The notes beneath the pieces are model-generated. The model was not told the DNA's origin. It saw nothing but the letters and a program-made list of their open reading frames with translations, and made no database searches. From Streptomyces venezuelae (GTDB lineage: Bacteria; Actinomycetota; Actinomycetes; Streptomycetales; Streptomycetaceae): 64,000 bases of DNA. Each line of letters starts with the position of its first letter. The stretch's first letter is position 1. The stretch covers positions 4,402,001-4,466,000 of the forward strand of contig NZ_CP029192.1 in assembly GCF_008642315.1 (NCBI RefSeq), written 5' to 3'. This document shows, one piece after another, positions 17,020 through 25,146 of the stretch. The position numbers and the translations under genes are program-made.

Positions 17020-17916
17020 TTGAATACCGGCATCAAGGGCGCACGTCGCGCGACCGCCGTCCTCGTCACCGCGAGCGCGATGCTCGCCGGCGGCGCCCTC
17101 ACCACCCCGGCCCACGCGGCCGCACCTCCGAAGCCGTCCATCGTCGCCAAGGGCGGCTATGTGATGAACAACGCCACGGGGAAGAGCCTCTTCACGAAGT
17201 CGGCCGACACCCGCCGTTCCACCGGCTCCACGACGAAGATCATGACGGCGCGTGTGGTGCTCGGCCAGCGGAACCTGAACCTGAACTCCAAGGTCAAGGT
17301 CGACAAGGCGTACAGCGACTACATCGTCCGCAACAACTACGCCTCGTCGGCCCGCCTGATCGTCGGCGACAAGGTCACCGTCCGCCAGCTCCTGTACGGG
17401 CTGATGCTGCCGTCCGGCTGCGACGCCGCGTACGCGCTCGCGGACAAGTTCGGCAAGGGCTCGACCCGCGCCAAGCGCGTGAAGAACTTCATCGGCCAGA
17501 TGAACTCGACCGCCAAGACGCTCGGCATGCGGAACACGCACTTCGACTCGTTCGACGGCATCGGCCACGGCGCCAACTACTCGACGCCGCGCGACCTGAC
17601 GAAGCTCGCCAGCAATGCGATGAAGTACTCCACGTTCCGTACGGTCGTGAAGACGAAGTCGACGAAGCAGAAGGTCACCACGAAGTCCGGTGGCTACCGC
17701 AACATGTCGTGGACGAACACGAACAACCTCCTCGGCTCCTACCGCGGCGCCATCGGCGTGAAGACGGGCTCCGGCCCCGAGGCGAAGTACTGCCTCGTCT
17801 TCGCGGCGACCCGCAACGGCAAGACGGTCATCGGCACGGTCCTGACCTCTTCCTCGCTGGCCAACCGCACCAAGGACGCCAAGAAGCTCTTGGACTACGG
17901 CTTCAAGGTCGCGTAG
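17020..17916 (+). CDS. Secreted D-alanyl-D-alanine carboxypeptidase (peptidase S11)
   Basis: 298-residue penicillin-binding carboxypeptidase acting on peptidoglycan stem peptides outside the cell. A Sec signal peptide ends near the AHA-A site (residues 31-34). Catalytic motifs: STTK (70-73), SGC (132-134) and KTG in GVKTGSG. The second motif has Cys where the family normally has Asn; this and one other cysteine (AKYCLVF) are the only two in the protein. The start is TTG at 17020, supported by GGAG upstream and an intact signal peptide; the next Met is inside the mature domain. There is no membrane anchor, and it is followed by a strong bidirectional terminator. Confidence 0.85.
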   Translation: MNTGIKGARRATAVLVTASAMLAGGALTTPAHAAAPPKPSIVAKGGYVMNNATGKSLFTKSADTRRSTGSTTKIMTARVVLGQRNLNLNSKVKVDKAYSDYIVRNNYASSARLIVGDKVTVRQLLYGLMLPSGCDAAYALADKFGKGSTRAKRVKNFIGQMNSTAKTLGMRNTHFDSFDGIGHGANYSTPRDLTKLASNAMKYSTFRTVVKTKSTKQKVTTKSGGYRNMSWTNTNNLLGSYRGAIGVKTGSGPEAKYCLVFAATRNGKTVIGTVLTSSSLANRTKDAKKLLDYGFKVA

Positions 17917-17932
17917 CACGCAGCCGGTACGA

Positions 17933-17968
17933 GAAGGGCCCCGCCGCGGTGTCGCGGCGGGGCCCTTC
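17933..17968. terminator. Bidirectional terminator between dac and the first bkd operon
   Basis: Perfect 16-bp stem (17933-17948 with 17953-17968) around a GTGT loop, starting GAAGGGCCCC and ending GGGGCCCTTC. It separates convergent transcription units. Confidence 0.85.
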
Positions 17969-17981
17969 TTCGTATATGTGC

Positions 17982-19421
17982 TTACGCCCAGGTCATGAGC
18001 CGCTTCGGCTGCTCCAGGATGGCCGCCACATCGGCGAGCACCTTCGAGCCGAGCTCCCCGTCCACCAGGCGGTGGTCGAAGGACAGCGCGAGCGTCGTCA
18101 CCTGACGGGGCTTCACCTTGCCCTTGTGGACCCACGGCTGGAGCTTGATCGCGCCGACCGCGAGGATCGCGGACTCGCCGGGGTTCAGGATCGGCGTGCC
18201 CGTGTCGACGCCGAAGACGCCGACGTTCGTGATCGTGACCGTGCCGCCCTGCATGGCGCCGGGCGAGGTCTTGCCCGCGCGGGCCGTGGACACCAACTCG
18301 CCGAGCGACTCGGCCAGTTCGGGCAGCGTCTTGGCGTGCGCGTCCTTGATGTTCGGCACGATCAGACCGCGCGGGGTGGCCGCGGCGATGCCCAGGTTCA
18401 CGTAGTGCTTCTGGACGATCTCCTGGTTCGCCTCGTCCCAGGCGGCGTTGACGTCCGGGTTCCGCTTGATCGCCACGAGCAGGGCCTTGGAGATGAGCAG
18501 CAGCGGGTTGACCCGCAGTCCGTCAAAGGCCTTGTCCTGCTTGAGCTCCTCGACCAGCTTCATCGTCCGCGTGACGTCGATCGTCACGAACTCCGTGACG
18601 TGCGGCGCCGTGAACGCGGACTCGACCATCGCCTGCGCGGTGACCTTGCGGACGCCCTTGACCGGGATGCGGGTCTCGCGAGCGTCTGTACCGGCCACGG
18701 GCGACGGCGCCGCGGGAGCGGGCGCCTCGACCGTCTCGGGCGCCTGCGGGGCGGGTGCTGCGGCCGGGGCCGGGGCCACCGCCGCGTGCACGTCCTCGCG
18801 GGTGATGATCCCGTCGGGACCGGACGGCGTGACCGTCGCGAGGTCCACGCCGAGGTCCTTGGCGAGCTTGCGGACCGGCGGCTTGGCGAGCGGCCGGGCG
18901 CCGTTGTGCCCGTTCACGGACGGGGACTGCGGCGCCGGGGCGGTCGGTGCCTGTTCGGCGGCGGGAGCAGCGGTCGCCTCGGCCGCGGCGGGCTTGCGGG
19001 CCCGGCGCTTGGTGGAGGACTCCGCGACCCCGTACCCGACGAGCACGGGCTTGCGGCCCTCCGGGGCAGCGGCCTCGGGCTCGGCGTCCTGCACCGTCTC
19101 CTGCGCAGGCGGCGGCTCGGGCGCGGACGTCTGCTCGGGCGCCGCCGGGGCACCCGCCCCACCCGACACGTCCACCGCGATGATCACCTGGCCGACGTCG
19201 ACCGTGGTGCCCTCGGGGAACCGAAGCTCCTGTACGACCCCGTTGAACGGAATGGGGAGTTCGACGGCGGCCTTGGCCGTCTCGACCTCGCACACGACCT
19301 GGCCGTCGGTGACCGTGTCACCGGGCTGCACGTACCACTTGAGGATCTCGGCCTCGGTGAGGCCTTCGCCCACGTCGGGCATCTTGAACTCGGCAAGAGC
19401 GGTGTCTGTCATCGTCGTCAC
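17982..19421 (-). CDS. Branched-chain 2-oxoacid dehydrogenase E2 (dihydrolipoyl acyltransferase), cluster 1
   Basis: 479-residue acyltransferase core of the complex that converts branched 2-oxoacids to acyl-CoA starters for branched fatty acids. An N-terminal lipoyl domain (about 10-85) has the lipoylated Lys in CEVETAKAAVELP. After a Pro/Ala linker comes the E3/E1-binding domain (VRKLAKDLGVDLATV, about 175-210). The catalytic domain ends with DHRLVDGELG, the HxxxDG motif. GTG at 19421 (VTTMTDTALAEF) is preferred because GGGAG precedes it; ATG at 19412 is the alternative. It is last in an E1alpha-E1beta-E2 operon, 11 bp after E1beta. No E3 gene is in the window. Confidence 0.9.
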   Translation of the reverse strand: MTTMTDTALAEFKMPDVGEGLTEAEILKWYVQPGDTVTDGQVVCEVETAKAAVELPIPFNGVVQELRFPEGTTVDVGQVIIAVDVSGGAGAPAAPEQTSAPEPPPAQETVQDAEPEAAAPEGRKPVLVGYGVAESSTKRRARKPAAAEATAAPAAEQAPTAPAPQSPSVNGHNGARPLAKPPVRKLAKDLGVDLATVTPSGPDGIITREDVHAAVAPAPAAAPAPQAPETVEAPAPAAPSPVAGTDARETRIPVKGVRKVTAQAMVESAFTAPHVTEFVTIDVTRTMKLVEELKQDKAFDGLRVNPLLLISKALLVAIKRNPDVNAAWDEANQEIVQKHYVNLGIAAATPRGLIVPNIKDAHAKTLPELAESLGELVSTARAGKTSPGAMQGGTVTITNVGVFGVDTGTPILNPGESAILAVGAIKLQPWVHKGKVKPRQVTTLALSFDHRLVDGELGSKVLADVAAILEQPKRLMTWA

Positions 19422-19432
19422 GACCCTCTCCC

Positions 19433-20413
19433 TCAGTACGCCAGCGAGCGGTCGACGGCATCGAGCACCCGGTCGAGGCCCGGCAGGTACTCCTCCTCGA
19501 GGCGCGCCGGCGGGTACGGGGCGTGATAGCCGCCGACCCGCAGCACGGGCGCCTCCAAGTGGTAGAAGCACCGCTCGGTGATGCGGGCCGCGATCTCCGC
19601 GCCCGTGCCCAGGAAGACCGGGGCCTCATGGACGACGACGAGCCGCCGCGTCTTCTCGACGGACGCCTGCACGGTGTCGAAGTCGACCGGCGACATGGAG
19701 CGCAGGTCGACGACCTCCAGGGACTTGCCCTCTTCCTCGGCGGCCGCGGCCGCCTCCAGACAGACCTTCACCATCGGGCCGTACGCGGCGAGCGTGAGGT
19801 CGGTGCCCTCGCGGGCGACGGTGGCCTTGTGCAGGGGGCCGGGGATGGCCTCCTTGTCGACCTCGCCCTTGTCCCAGTAGCGCCGCTTCGGCTCGAAGAA
19901 GATCACCGGGTCGTCGCTCTGGATGGCCTGCTGCATCATCCAGTAGGCGTCCGCCGAGTTGGACGGGGAGACCACCTTGAGGCCCGCGACGTGCGCGAAG
20001 AGCGTCTCGGGCGACTCGCTGTGGTGCTCGACCGCGCCGATGCCGCCGCCGTACGGAATGCGGATGACGACCGGCATCTTGATCTTGCCGAGCGCGCGGG
20101 CGTGCATCTTCGCGAGCTGCGTGACGATCTGGTCGTACGCGGGGAAGACGAAGCCGTCGAACTGGATCTCCACCACGGGGCGGTAACCCCGCAGGGCGAG
20201 ACCGATGGCCGTGCCGACGATGCCGGACTCGGCGAGCGGGGTGTCGATGACCCGCTCCTCGCCGAAGTCCTTCTGCAGTCCGTCGGTCACCCGGAAGACG
20301 CCGCCGAGCTTGCCGACGTCCTCACCCATGATGAGGACCTTGGGGTCGTTCTCCAGCGCGGTGCGCAGCGATTCATTGATCGCCTTGGCGATCGGCAGTT
20401 TCTGGACAGCCAT
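19433..20413 (-). CDS. Branched-chain 2-oxoacid dehydrogenase E1 beta, cluster 1
   Basis: 326-residue beta subunit of the thiamine-diphosphate-dependent E1 decarboxylase. Conserved segments: LIMGEDVGKLGGVFRVTDGL, RVIDTPLAESGIVG, RIPYGGGIGAVEHHSES (branched-chain type GG.EHHS) and the transketolase C-terminal part VVDLRSMSPVDFD. ATG at 20413 lies two bases after the E1alpha stop. It overlaps no other gene. Confidence 0.93.
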   Translation of the reverse strand: MAVQKLPIAKAINESLRTALENDPKVLIMGEDVGKLGGVFRVTDGLQKDFGEERVIDTPLAESGIVGTAIGLALRGYRPVVEIQFDGFVFPAYDQIVTQLAKMHARALGKIKMPVVIRIPYGGGIGAVEHHSESPETLFAHVAGLKVVSPSNSADAYWMMQQAIQSDDPVIFFEPKRRYWDKGEVDKEAIPGPLHKATVAREGTDLTLAAYGPMVKVCLEAAAAAEEEGKSLEVVDLRSMSPVDFDTVQASVEKTRRLVVVHEAPVFLGTGAEIAARITERCFYHLEAPVLRVGGYHAPYPPARLEEEYLPGLDRVLDAVDRSLAY

Positions 20414-20415
20414 GG

Positions 20416-21615
20416 TTACTTGACCTCCCCGGCCGCGGGGGCGTCCGCGAACGACGCCTGGTAGGCGGCGAACTGGGCGCGCTCCTCGTCCACGAGTGCG
20501 TGCCCGTCGGCGTAGACGTTCTCGAAGATCGCCATCAGATCCGGATCCGGCATCGCCCGCACCACCTCTCGCACTCGCTTGCCCAACGCTTCGCTCTCGT
20601 CGTCGAGTTCCGCGAAGAATCCCTCATCCGCGTGACCTTCGGACTCCAGGTACGCCCGCAGCCGCAGGATCGGGTCCTTGGCCTCCCAGGCCGCCCGCTC
20701 GTCGTCGTTGCGGTACTTCGACGGGTCGTCGGAGGTGGTGTGCGCCCCCATGCGGTACGTGAACGCCTCGATCAGCGCCGGGCCCTCGCCCGTACGGGCC
20801 CGCTCCAGCGCCCACTTGGTGACCGCGAGACAGGCCAGGACGTCGTTGCCGTCCACCCGTACGCCGGGGAAGCCGTACCCCTGCGCGCGCTGGTAGAGCG
20901 GCACCCGGGTCTGCTTCTCGGTGGGCTCGGAGATGGCCCACTGGTTGTTCTGGCAGAAGAACACGACGGGAGCGTTGTAGACCGCGGAGAAGGTGAACGA
21001 TTCGGCCACGTCGCCCTGGCTGGAGGCACCGTCGCCGAAGTACGCGATCACGGCCGAGTCCGCGCCGTCCTTGGCCACGCCCATCGCGTAACCGGTGGCG
21101 TGCAGGGTCTGCGAGCCGATGACGATCGTGTACAGGTGGAAGTTGTTGCCGTTCGGGTCCCAGCCGCCGTTGTTCACGCCGCGGAACATGCCGAGCAGGT
21201 TCGTCGGGTCCACCCCGCGGCACCAGGCGACGCCGTGCTCGCGGTAGGTGGGAAAGACGTAGTCGTCGTCGCGGGTGGCGCGGCCCGAACCGATCTGGGC
21301 GGCCTCCTGGCCGAGCAGCGACGCCCACAGGCCCAGCTCGCCCTGGCGCTGCAGAGCGGTGGCCTCGGCGTCGAAGCGGCGGGTGAGGACCATGTCGCGG
21401 TAGAGACCGCGCAGCTCCTCGGCGGTGATGTCCGCGACGTACGCGTCGTACACCGCGTTCTTCGCGTCCTTGACCCGCTTGCCCTCGGGGGTGAGCAGCT
21501 GAATGAGCTCGGGCTCGTTGCTTTTCTGCGGCGCGGGCTTCTTGGCGCTTGCGCGCTTGCCGCCGCCGGTACTGCTGCGGCGCGGTTTGCGCGCGGCGGT
21601 GCTCTCCACGGTCAC
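20416..21615 (-). CDS. Branched-chain 2-oxoacid dehydrogenase E1 alpha, cluster 1
   Basis: 399-residue alpha subunit carrying the thiamine-diphosphate motif GDGASSQGDVAESF...QNNQWAIS and the phosphorylation-loop-like YRMGAHTTSDDPSKYR. A basic, Lys/Ala-rich N-terminal extension of about 40 residues precedes the domain. GTG at 21615 follows GGAGGAG with ideal spacing. It is the first gene of the operon and is divergent from the response regulator across 397 bp that holds two palindromes and a candidate promoter. Confidence 0.92.
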   Translation of the reverse strand: MTVESTAARKPRRSSTGGGKRASAKKPAPQKSNEPELIQLLTPEGKRVKDAKNAVYDAYVADITAEELRGLYRDMVLTRRFDAEATALQRQGELGLWASLLGQEAAQIGSGRATRDDDYVFPTYREHGVAWCRGVDPTNLLGMFRGVNNGGWDPNGNNFHLYTIVIGSQTLHATGYAMGVAKDGADSAVIAYFGDGASSQGDVAESFTFSAVYNAPVVFFCQNNQWAISEPTEKQTRVPLYQRAQGYGFPGVRVDGNDVLACLAVTKWALERARTGEGPALIEAFTYRMGAHTTSDDPSKYRNDDERAAWEAKDPILRLRAYLESEGHADEGFFAELDDESEALGKRVREVVRAMPDPDLMAIFENVYADGHALVDEERAQFAAYQASFADAPAAGEVK

Positions 21616-21757
21616 GTGTGCTCCTCCGTCGGTCCGGCCCCCGGGGGTTACCGGGAAAACCAGTACGGCTCGCCTGGTCCGTGCCCGCGCACGGGGTGGG
21701 TGCGACTCAGCCGGGAACAGGCGTGACAGGTGCCCCGGCGAGCGCCCTGCACCAAGC

Positions 21758-21787
21758 ACGTTACCCAGTGCTTCCCATTTCTGTGAA
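21758..21787 (-). promoter_or_regulatory. Candidate promoter of the first bkd operon
   Basis: On the minus strand a TTCACA -35 (complement of 21782-21787) and TAACGT -10 (complement of 21758-21763) are spaced 18 bp apart, about 140 bp before the E1alpha GTG. The palindromes at 21811-21824 and 21846-21863 lie upstream of this -35, as activator sites would. Confidence 0.35.
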
Positions 21788-21810
21788 ACCCCATCTGACC
21801 TGCGAATTTG

Positions 21811-21863
21811 CTTGGATTTCCAAGTAAACGGTCAGTCAGTCGACATACTCGGATTTCCGAGTA
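21811..21863. promoter_or_regulatory. Pair of related palindromes upstream of bkd cluster 1 and the response regulator
   Basis: CTTGGATTTCCAAG (21811-21824) and TACTCGGATTTCCGAGTA (21846-21863) are perfect inverted repeats with the same centre GGATTTCC, 37 bp apart centre to centre. The second extends outward (CGAC at 21841-21844, GTCG at 21865-21868). Two like operators in a divergent promoter point to one regulator; its identity is unknown. The rest of the 397-bp gap holds a 10-bp tandem repeat at 21962-21991 and no gene. Confidence 0.65.
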
Positions 21864-21961
21864 AGTCGAGAAAACCGGGAACACTTCCTGGTCACAGCAC
21901 TGATCACAGCCTGGCAGGGGGCCGGAACACCGGCACGTTATCCCGGCCACCCCGGGGACGG

Positions 21962-21991
21962 GAAGGGTTCAGAAGGGGTCCGAAGGGTTCC
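21962..21991. repeat. Three tandem 10-bp repeats before the response regulator gene
   Basis: GAAGGGTTCA (21962-21971), GAAGGGGTCC (21972-21981) and GAAGGGTTCC (21982-21991) follow without gaps, 22 bp before the GTG start at 22013. The 10-bp period would put protein contacts on one DNA face. Confidence 0.6.
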
Positions 21992-22012
21992 GCACGGGCA
22001 CGGAAAGGGATC

Positions 22013-22693
22013 GTGTGTGAGACTGGCTCCGTGCGCGAAGATGGAAAAATTACGGTTTTTCTCCTCGACGACCATGAAGTGGTCCGGCGTGGAGTCCATG
22101 AGCTGTTGTCCGTGGAGTCCGACATCGAGGTGGTCGGCGAGGCCGGCACCGCGGCGGACGCCCTGGTCAGGATCCCCGCGACCCGTCCCGACGTGGCGGT
22201 GCTCGACGTGCGCCTGCCGGACGGCAGCGGTGTCGAGGTGTGCCGCGAGATCCGCTCGCAGAACGAGGACATCAAGTGCCTGATGCTCACCTCGTTCGCC
22301 GACGACGAGGCCCTCTTCGACGCGATCATGGCCGGCGCCTCCGGCTATGTCCTCAAGGCCATCCGCGGCAATGAGCTCCTCACCGCCGTGCGCGACGTCG
22401 CCGCCGGGAAGTCCCTGCTCGACCCCGTCGCGACGGCCCGGGTCCTGGAGCGGCTGCGCGACGGCAACAACGCCAAGGGCGACGACCGCCTGGCCAACCT
22501 CACCGAGCAGGAGCGGAAGATCCTCGACCTGATCGGCGAGGGCCTGACCAACCGCGTGATCGGTGAGCGGCTGCACCTCGCCGAGAAGACGATCAAGAAC
22601 TACGTCTCCAGCCTGCTGTCCAAGCTCGGCATGGAGCGGCGCTCCCAGGCCGCGGCGTACGTGGCGCGCATGCAGGCGGAGAAGCAGCACTGA
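22013..22693 (+). CDS. DevR/DosR-like NarL-family response regulator, orphan
   Basis: 226-residue response regulator. The receiver domain has the acidic pair DD (19-20), phospho-acceptor Asp65 in DVAVLDVRLPDGSG and Lys in GYVLKAIRG. The LuxR-type HTH is LTEQERKILDLIGEGLTNRV...LHLAEKTIKNYVSSLLSKLG. The whole protein is strikingly like mycobacterial DevR/DosR, the hypoxia/NO dormancy regulator (VDDHEVVRRG, VAVLDVRLPDG, SYT/SFADDEA, LAEKTVKNYVS). No histidine kinase is adjacent. GTG at 22013 is chosen because GGAAAGGGA lies just upstream; GTG at 22031 is also possible. A DosR-box-like site follows before the next gene. Confidence 0.88.
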   Translation: MCETGSVREDGKITVFLLDDHEVVRRGVHELLSVESDIEVVGEAGTAADALVRIPATRPDVAVLDVRLPDGSGVEVCREIRSQNEDIKCLMLTSFADDEALFDAIMAGASGYVLKAIRGNELLTAVRDVAAGKSLLDPVATARVLERLRDGNNAKGDDRLANLTEQERKILDLIGEGLTNRVIGERLHLAEKTIKNYVSSLLSKLGMERRSQAAAYVARMQAEKQH

Positions 22694-22701
22694 CGCACTC
22701 C

Positions 22702-22730
22702 CCGGCGCGACGGACGGGGGAGCGCGCCGG
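22702..22730 (+). terminator. Weak hairpin after the response regulator
   Basis: CCGGCGCG (22702-22709) pairs with CGCGCCGG (22723-22730) around a 13-nt G-rich loop, 9 bp after the stop. It may attenuate read-through toward the next gene. Confidence 0.4.
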
Positions 22731-22731
22731 T

Positions 22732-22751
22732 TCAGGGACTTACGTCCTCCG
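22732..22751 (+). promoter_or_regulatory. DosR/DevR-box-like site upstream of the PNPOx gene
   Basis: The core GGGACTTACGTCC (22735-22747) differs at one base from the DosR core GGGACTWWAGTCC; over the 20-bp consensus about 14 positions match. It lies about 57 bp before the PNPOx-family start codon and directly after a DevR-like regulator gene. Confidence 0.5.
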
Positions 22752-22807
22752 TTGATGGGGGCGGGATCCCCTTTTCCGACGCCGTGTCGATGAACCAAGG
22801 TGGGGAC

Positions 22808-23230
22808 ATGCCCACCGACGACCGGCTCGCCTTCGAACTGCTCCGCCGCACCGACTACGGCCGCGTGGCGACCAGCATGCGCGCGCTGCCCTTCCTCGCC
22901 GCGGCCCGGCACATCGTCGTGGACGGCAAGGTCCTGCTCCGCATGCACAGGGGATACGGCTACCACCGGGCCTGCGTGGGAAGCGTCGTCGCGTACGGCG
23001 CGGACAACCTCAACGTGGCGAGCGCGAGGGACGGCCAGTGGACCGTCCAGCTCGTCGGGGTCTGCGATCGCGTCGAGCCGACCAACGCGGAGCTGGAACT
23101 CTTCGGGCCCACCCCGCACTACGTGGACGGCGAGCTCTTCGACCCGGTCTACATGCGGATAGAGCCGCAGTTCACGACGGTCCACACGCTGCACGCCGGC
23201 CACGACCGCCAGCTCCAGCACATCCTGTAG
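22808..23230 (+). CDS. Pyridoxamine 5'-phosphate oxidase family (flavin/F420-binding split-barrel) protein
   Basis: 140-residue split-barrel protein. Visible: RRTDYGRVATSMRALPFLAA (first strand pair), HIVVDGKVLLRMHRGYGYHRA, then VQLVGVCDRVEPTNAELEL. The cofactor could be FMN or F420; nothing in the sequence decides. ATG at 22808 follows GGTGGGG. The DosR-like box upstream and the DevR-like gene next door suggest stress or hypoxia induction, which is inference. Confidence 0.8.
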   Translation: MPTDDRLAFELLRRTDYGRVATSMRALPFLAAARHIVVDGKVLLRMHRGYGYHRACVGSVVAYGADNLNVASARDGQWTVQLVGVCDRVEPTNAELELFGPTPHYVDGELFDPVYMRIEPQFTTVHTLHAGHDRQLQHIL

Positions 23231-23278
23231 ACCGCCGGGTACCGGACGGTCGGACCGCCCGGTGCCGGACGGTCCGGC

Positions 23279-24841
23279 TCAGGCCCCTTCGCCGTCGGCG
23301 CCGCCGTTGCCCGCGCCCTCGTCGTCGCCACCGGGGTCGGTCGGGTCGCTCGTCGGCTCGGTCGGGTCCTTGGTGGGCTCGGTCGGGTCCTTCGTGGGCG
23401 TGGACGGATCACCGCTGGGCGTCGTCGGGTTCCCGGTGGGCGTCGTCGGACGCGTCGTCGGGTACGTCGGATTCGTCGGCCGGTTCGTCGGCTCGGTGTA
23501 GTCCGTCTCGCCGCCGGTGCCCGTGTCCGGGTCCGACGTCTCGTCCTGCGTCTCCTCGTCCGCGCTCTTGCTCGGCTCCTTCGACTGGGACTGCTTCGTC
23601 GCGGGAGTCTTCGGCGGGTCCTTCTTCTCCTTCTTGTCGCTCGCGTTCAGCGCGAACGCCACACCCACCGCGATGGCGATGATCGCGAGCACGGCGACGA
23701 TCCACAGCCTGCCGCGGCCGCCCTTGCCGCCGTGGTGCCCGCCGTCGAAGCCGCCGTCGTCACCCGGCGGACGCAGCATGGGGCTCGGGATCTGCGCGGT
23801 ACCGGAGTCCGGGTGCGCCATCGCCGTGGTGCCCCCGACGCCCATGGTCGGGGTGTTGCCGCCCTCGTGCATCGCGACGGGGCCGGTGTTCCAGGTCCCC
23901 GTGTGGCTGCCCTGCTCGGCCAGCATCTGCAGCCCGTACTGGACCAGGCCGCGCATCTCCTCGGCGGTCTGGAACCGGTCGTCCGGGTCCTTCGCGAGGG
24001 AGCGCATGACGAGCCCGTCCAGCTCCGGCGGCGCCGCGTCCGAGACCTCGGACGGCGGCACGGCCTGGTCCTGGACGTGCTGATAGACGACGGAGAGCGG
24101 CGTCTCACCGGTGAACGGGGGCCGCAGGGCGAGCAGCTCGTAGAGGAGACAGCCCGTCGCGTAGAGGTCGGAGCGGTGGTCGACGGCCTTGCCGAGCGCC
24201 TGCTCCGGCGAGAGGTACTGGGGCGTACCCATGACCATGCCGGTCTGCGTCATCGTGGACTGCGCGCCGTGCAGAGCGCGCGCGATGCCGAAGTCCATCA
24301 CCTTCACCGCGCCGGTGTGGGTGATGATCACGTTCGCGGGCTTGATGTCGCGGTGCACGATGCCGTGCTGGTGCGAATAGGCCAGGGCTTCGAGGACGCC
24401 CGAGACGATGATGAGCGCCTGCTCCGGACCCGGCGCCTCCGCGTTGATCAGCAGATCGCGGATCGTCCGGCCCTCGACGATCTCCATGACGATGTACGGG
24501 ACGACGTTCGGCCCGACGACGTCTTCACCGGAGTCGTACACCGCGACCACGGCGTGGTGGTTGAGACCGGCCACGGACTGCGCCTCACGCGTGAAACGCG
24601 CCTTGGAGACCGGGTCCTCGGCGAGGTCGGAGCGGAGCAGCTTGACCGCGACCGTACGGCCGAGACGCACGTCCTCGGCCGCGAAGACCTCGGCCATGCC
24701 GCCCCGGCCGAGTCTGTGGGTCAGCCGGTACCGGCCGTCGCCGACGAGCCCGCCGTTGCCCCACAATTCAGGCGCGTCTGACATACCGCCGCCAGTCGCC
24801 TCGGGGTCGGACGGGCCCTGAGCGCGCTGCGTCTGTGCCAT
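23279..24841 (-). CDS. Membrane Ser/Thr protein kinase with Thr/Pro-rich extracellular region
   Basis: 520-residue Hanks-type kinase. The catalytic domain (about 35-300) has GRGGMAEVF, AVKLL, HRDIKPANV, DFGIA, activation loop MTQTGMVMGTPQYLSPEQ and DHRSDLYATGCLLYELL. A juxtamembrane linker leads to one transmembrane helix (about 385-402, LWIVAVLAIIAIAVGVAFAL). The outside part is a low-complexity Pro/Thr/Asp repeat (units like PTKDPTEP), with no PASTA or other folded sensor domain. It is divergent from another kinase 305 bp away and convergent with the PNPOx gene. Confidence 0.92.
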   Translation of the reverse strand: MAQTQRAQGPSDPEATGGGMSDAPELWGNGGLVGDGRYRLTHRLGRGGMAEVFAAEDVRLGRTVAVKLLRSDLAEDPVSKARFTREAQSVAGLNHHAVVAVYDSGEDVVGPNVVPYIVMEIVEGRTIRDLLINAEAPGPEQALIIVSGVLEALAYSHQHGIVHRDIKPANVIITHTGAVKVMDFGIARALHGAQSTMTQTGMVMGTPQYLSPEQALGKAVDHRSDLYATGCLLYELLALRPPFTGETPLSVVYQHVQDQAVPPSEVSDAAPPELDGLVMRSLAKDPDDRFQTAEEMRGLVQYGLQMLAEQGSHTGTWNTGPVAMHEGGNTPTMGVGGTTAMAHPDSGTAQIPSPMLRPPGDDGGFDGGHHGGKGGRGRLWIVAVLAIIAIAVGVAFALNASDKKEKKDPPKTPATKQSQSKEPSKSADEETQDETSDPDTGTGGETDYTEPTNRPTNPTYPTTRPTTPTGNPTTPSGDPSTPTKDPTEPTKDPTEPTSDPTDPGGDDEGAGNGGADGEGA

Positions 24842-25146
24842 CAGTCCTCGCCGTCGTTTCTGGTCGTGGTACTTGGTGCCGAGTACGTGGAGATACCGGG
24901 TACTCAGTCGGCCACGCTACAGCCTTCGCGCCCCCCGCCGGTCCGAGGTGGACCGGACATCAAAGCCGCCCGGGGGTCCCGTGCGCAAACTTGTAACGCT
25001 TCCGAGACGCTTCTTGCGCGTACGGTCACGGAACGGGCACCGAGCTTGACGCGTCATCGTCCTGGGGCAGACTTGGCCTGGAATAGCGGTAATCGATCAG
25101 CAGCCGCGGAGCCGTCCGGCAGCCGCGCCGATGGGGGACGCACTAG
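24842..25146. other. Intergenic region between divergent kinase genes
   Basis: 305 bp with starts at both ends. One candidate rightward promoter is listed at 25046-25073. A short inverted pair GAGTAC/GTACTC lies near 24877-24907. I see no RNA gene or convincing open reading frame. Confidence 0.5.
25046..25073 (+). promoter_or_regulatory. Candidate promoter of the single-PASTA kinase
   Basis: TTGACG (25046-25051) and CAGACT (25068-25073) with a 16-bp spacer, 73 bp before the start codon. It resembles the Streptomyces vegetative consensus but the spacer is short. Confidence 0.3.
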
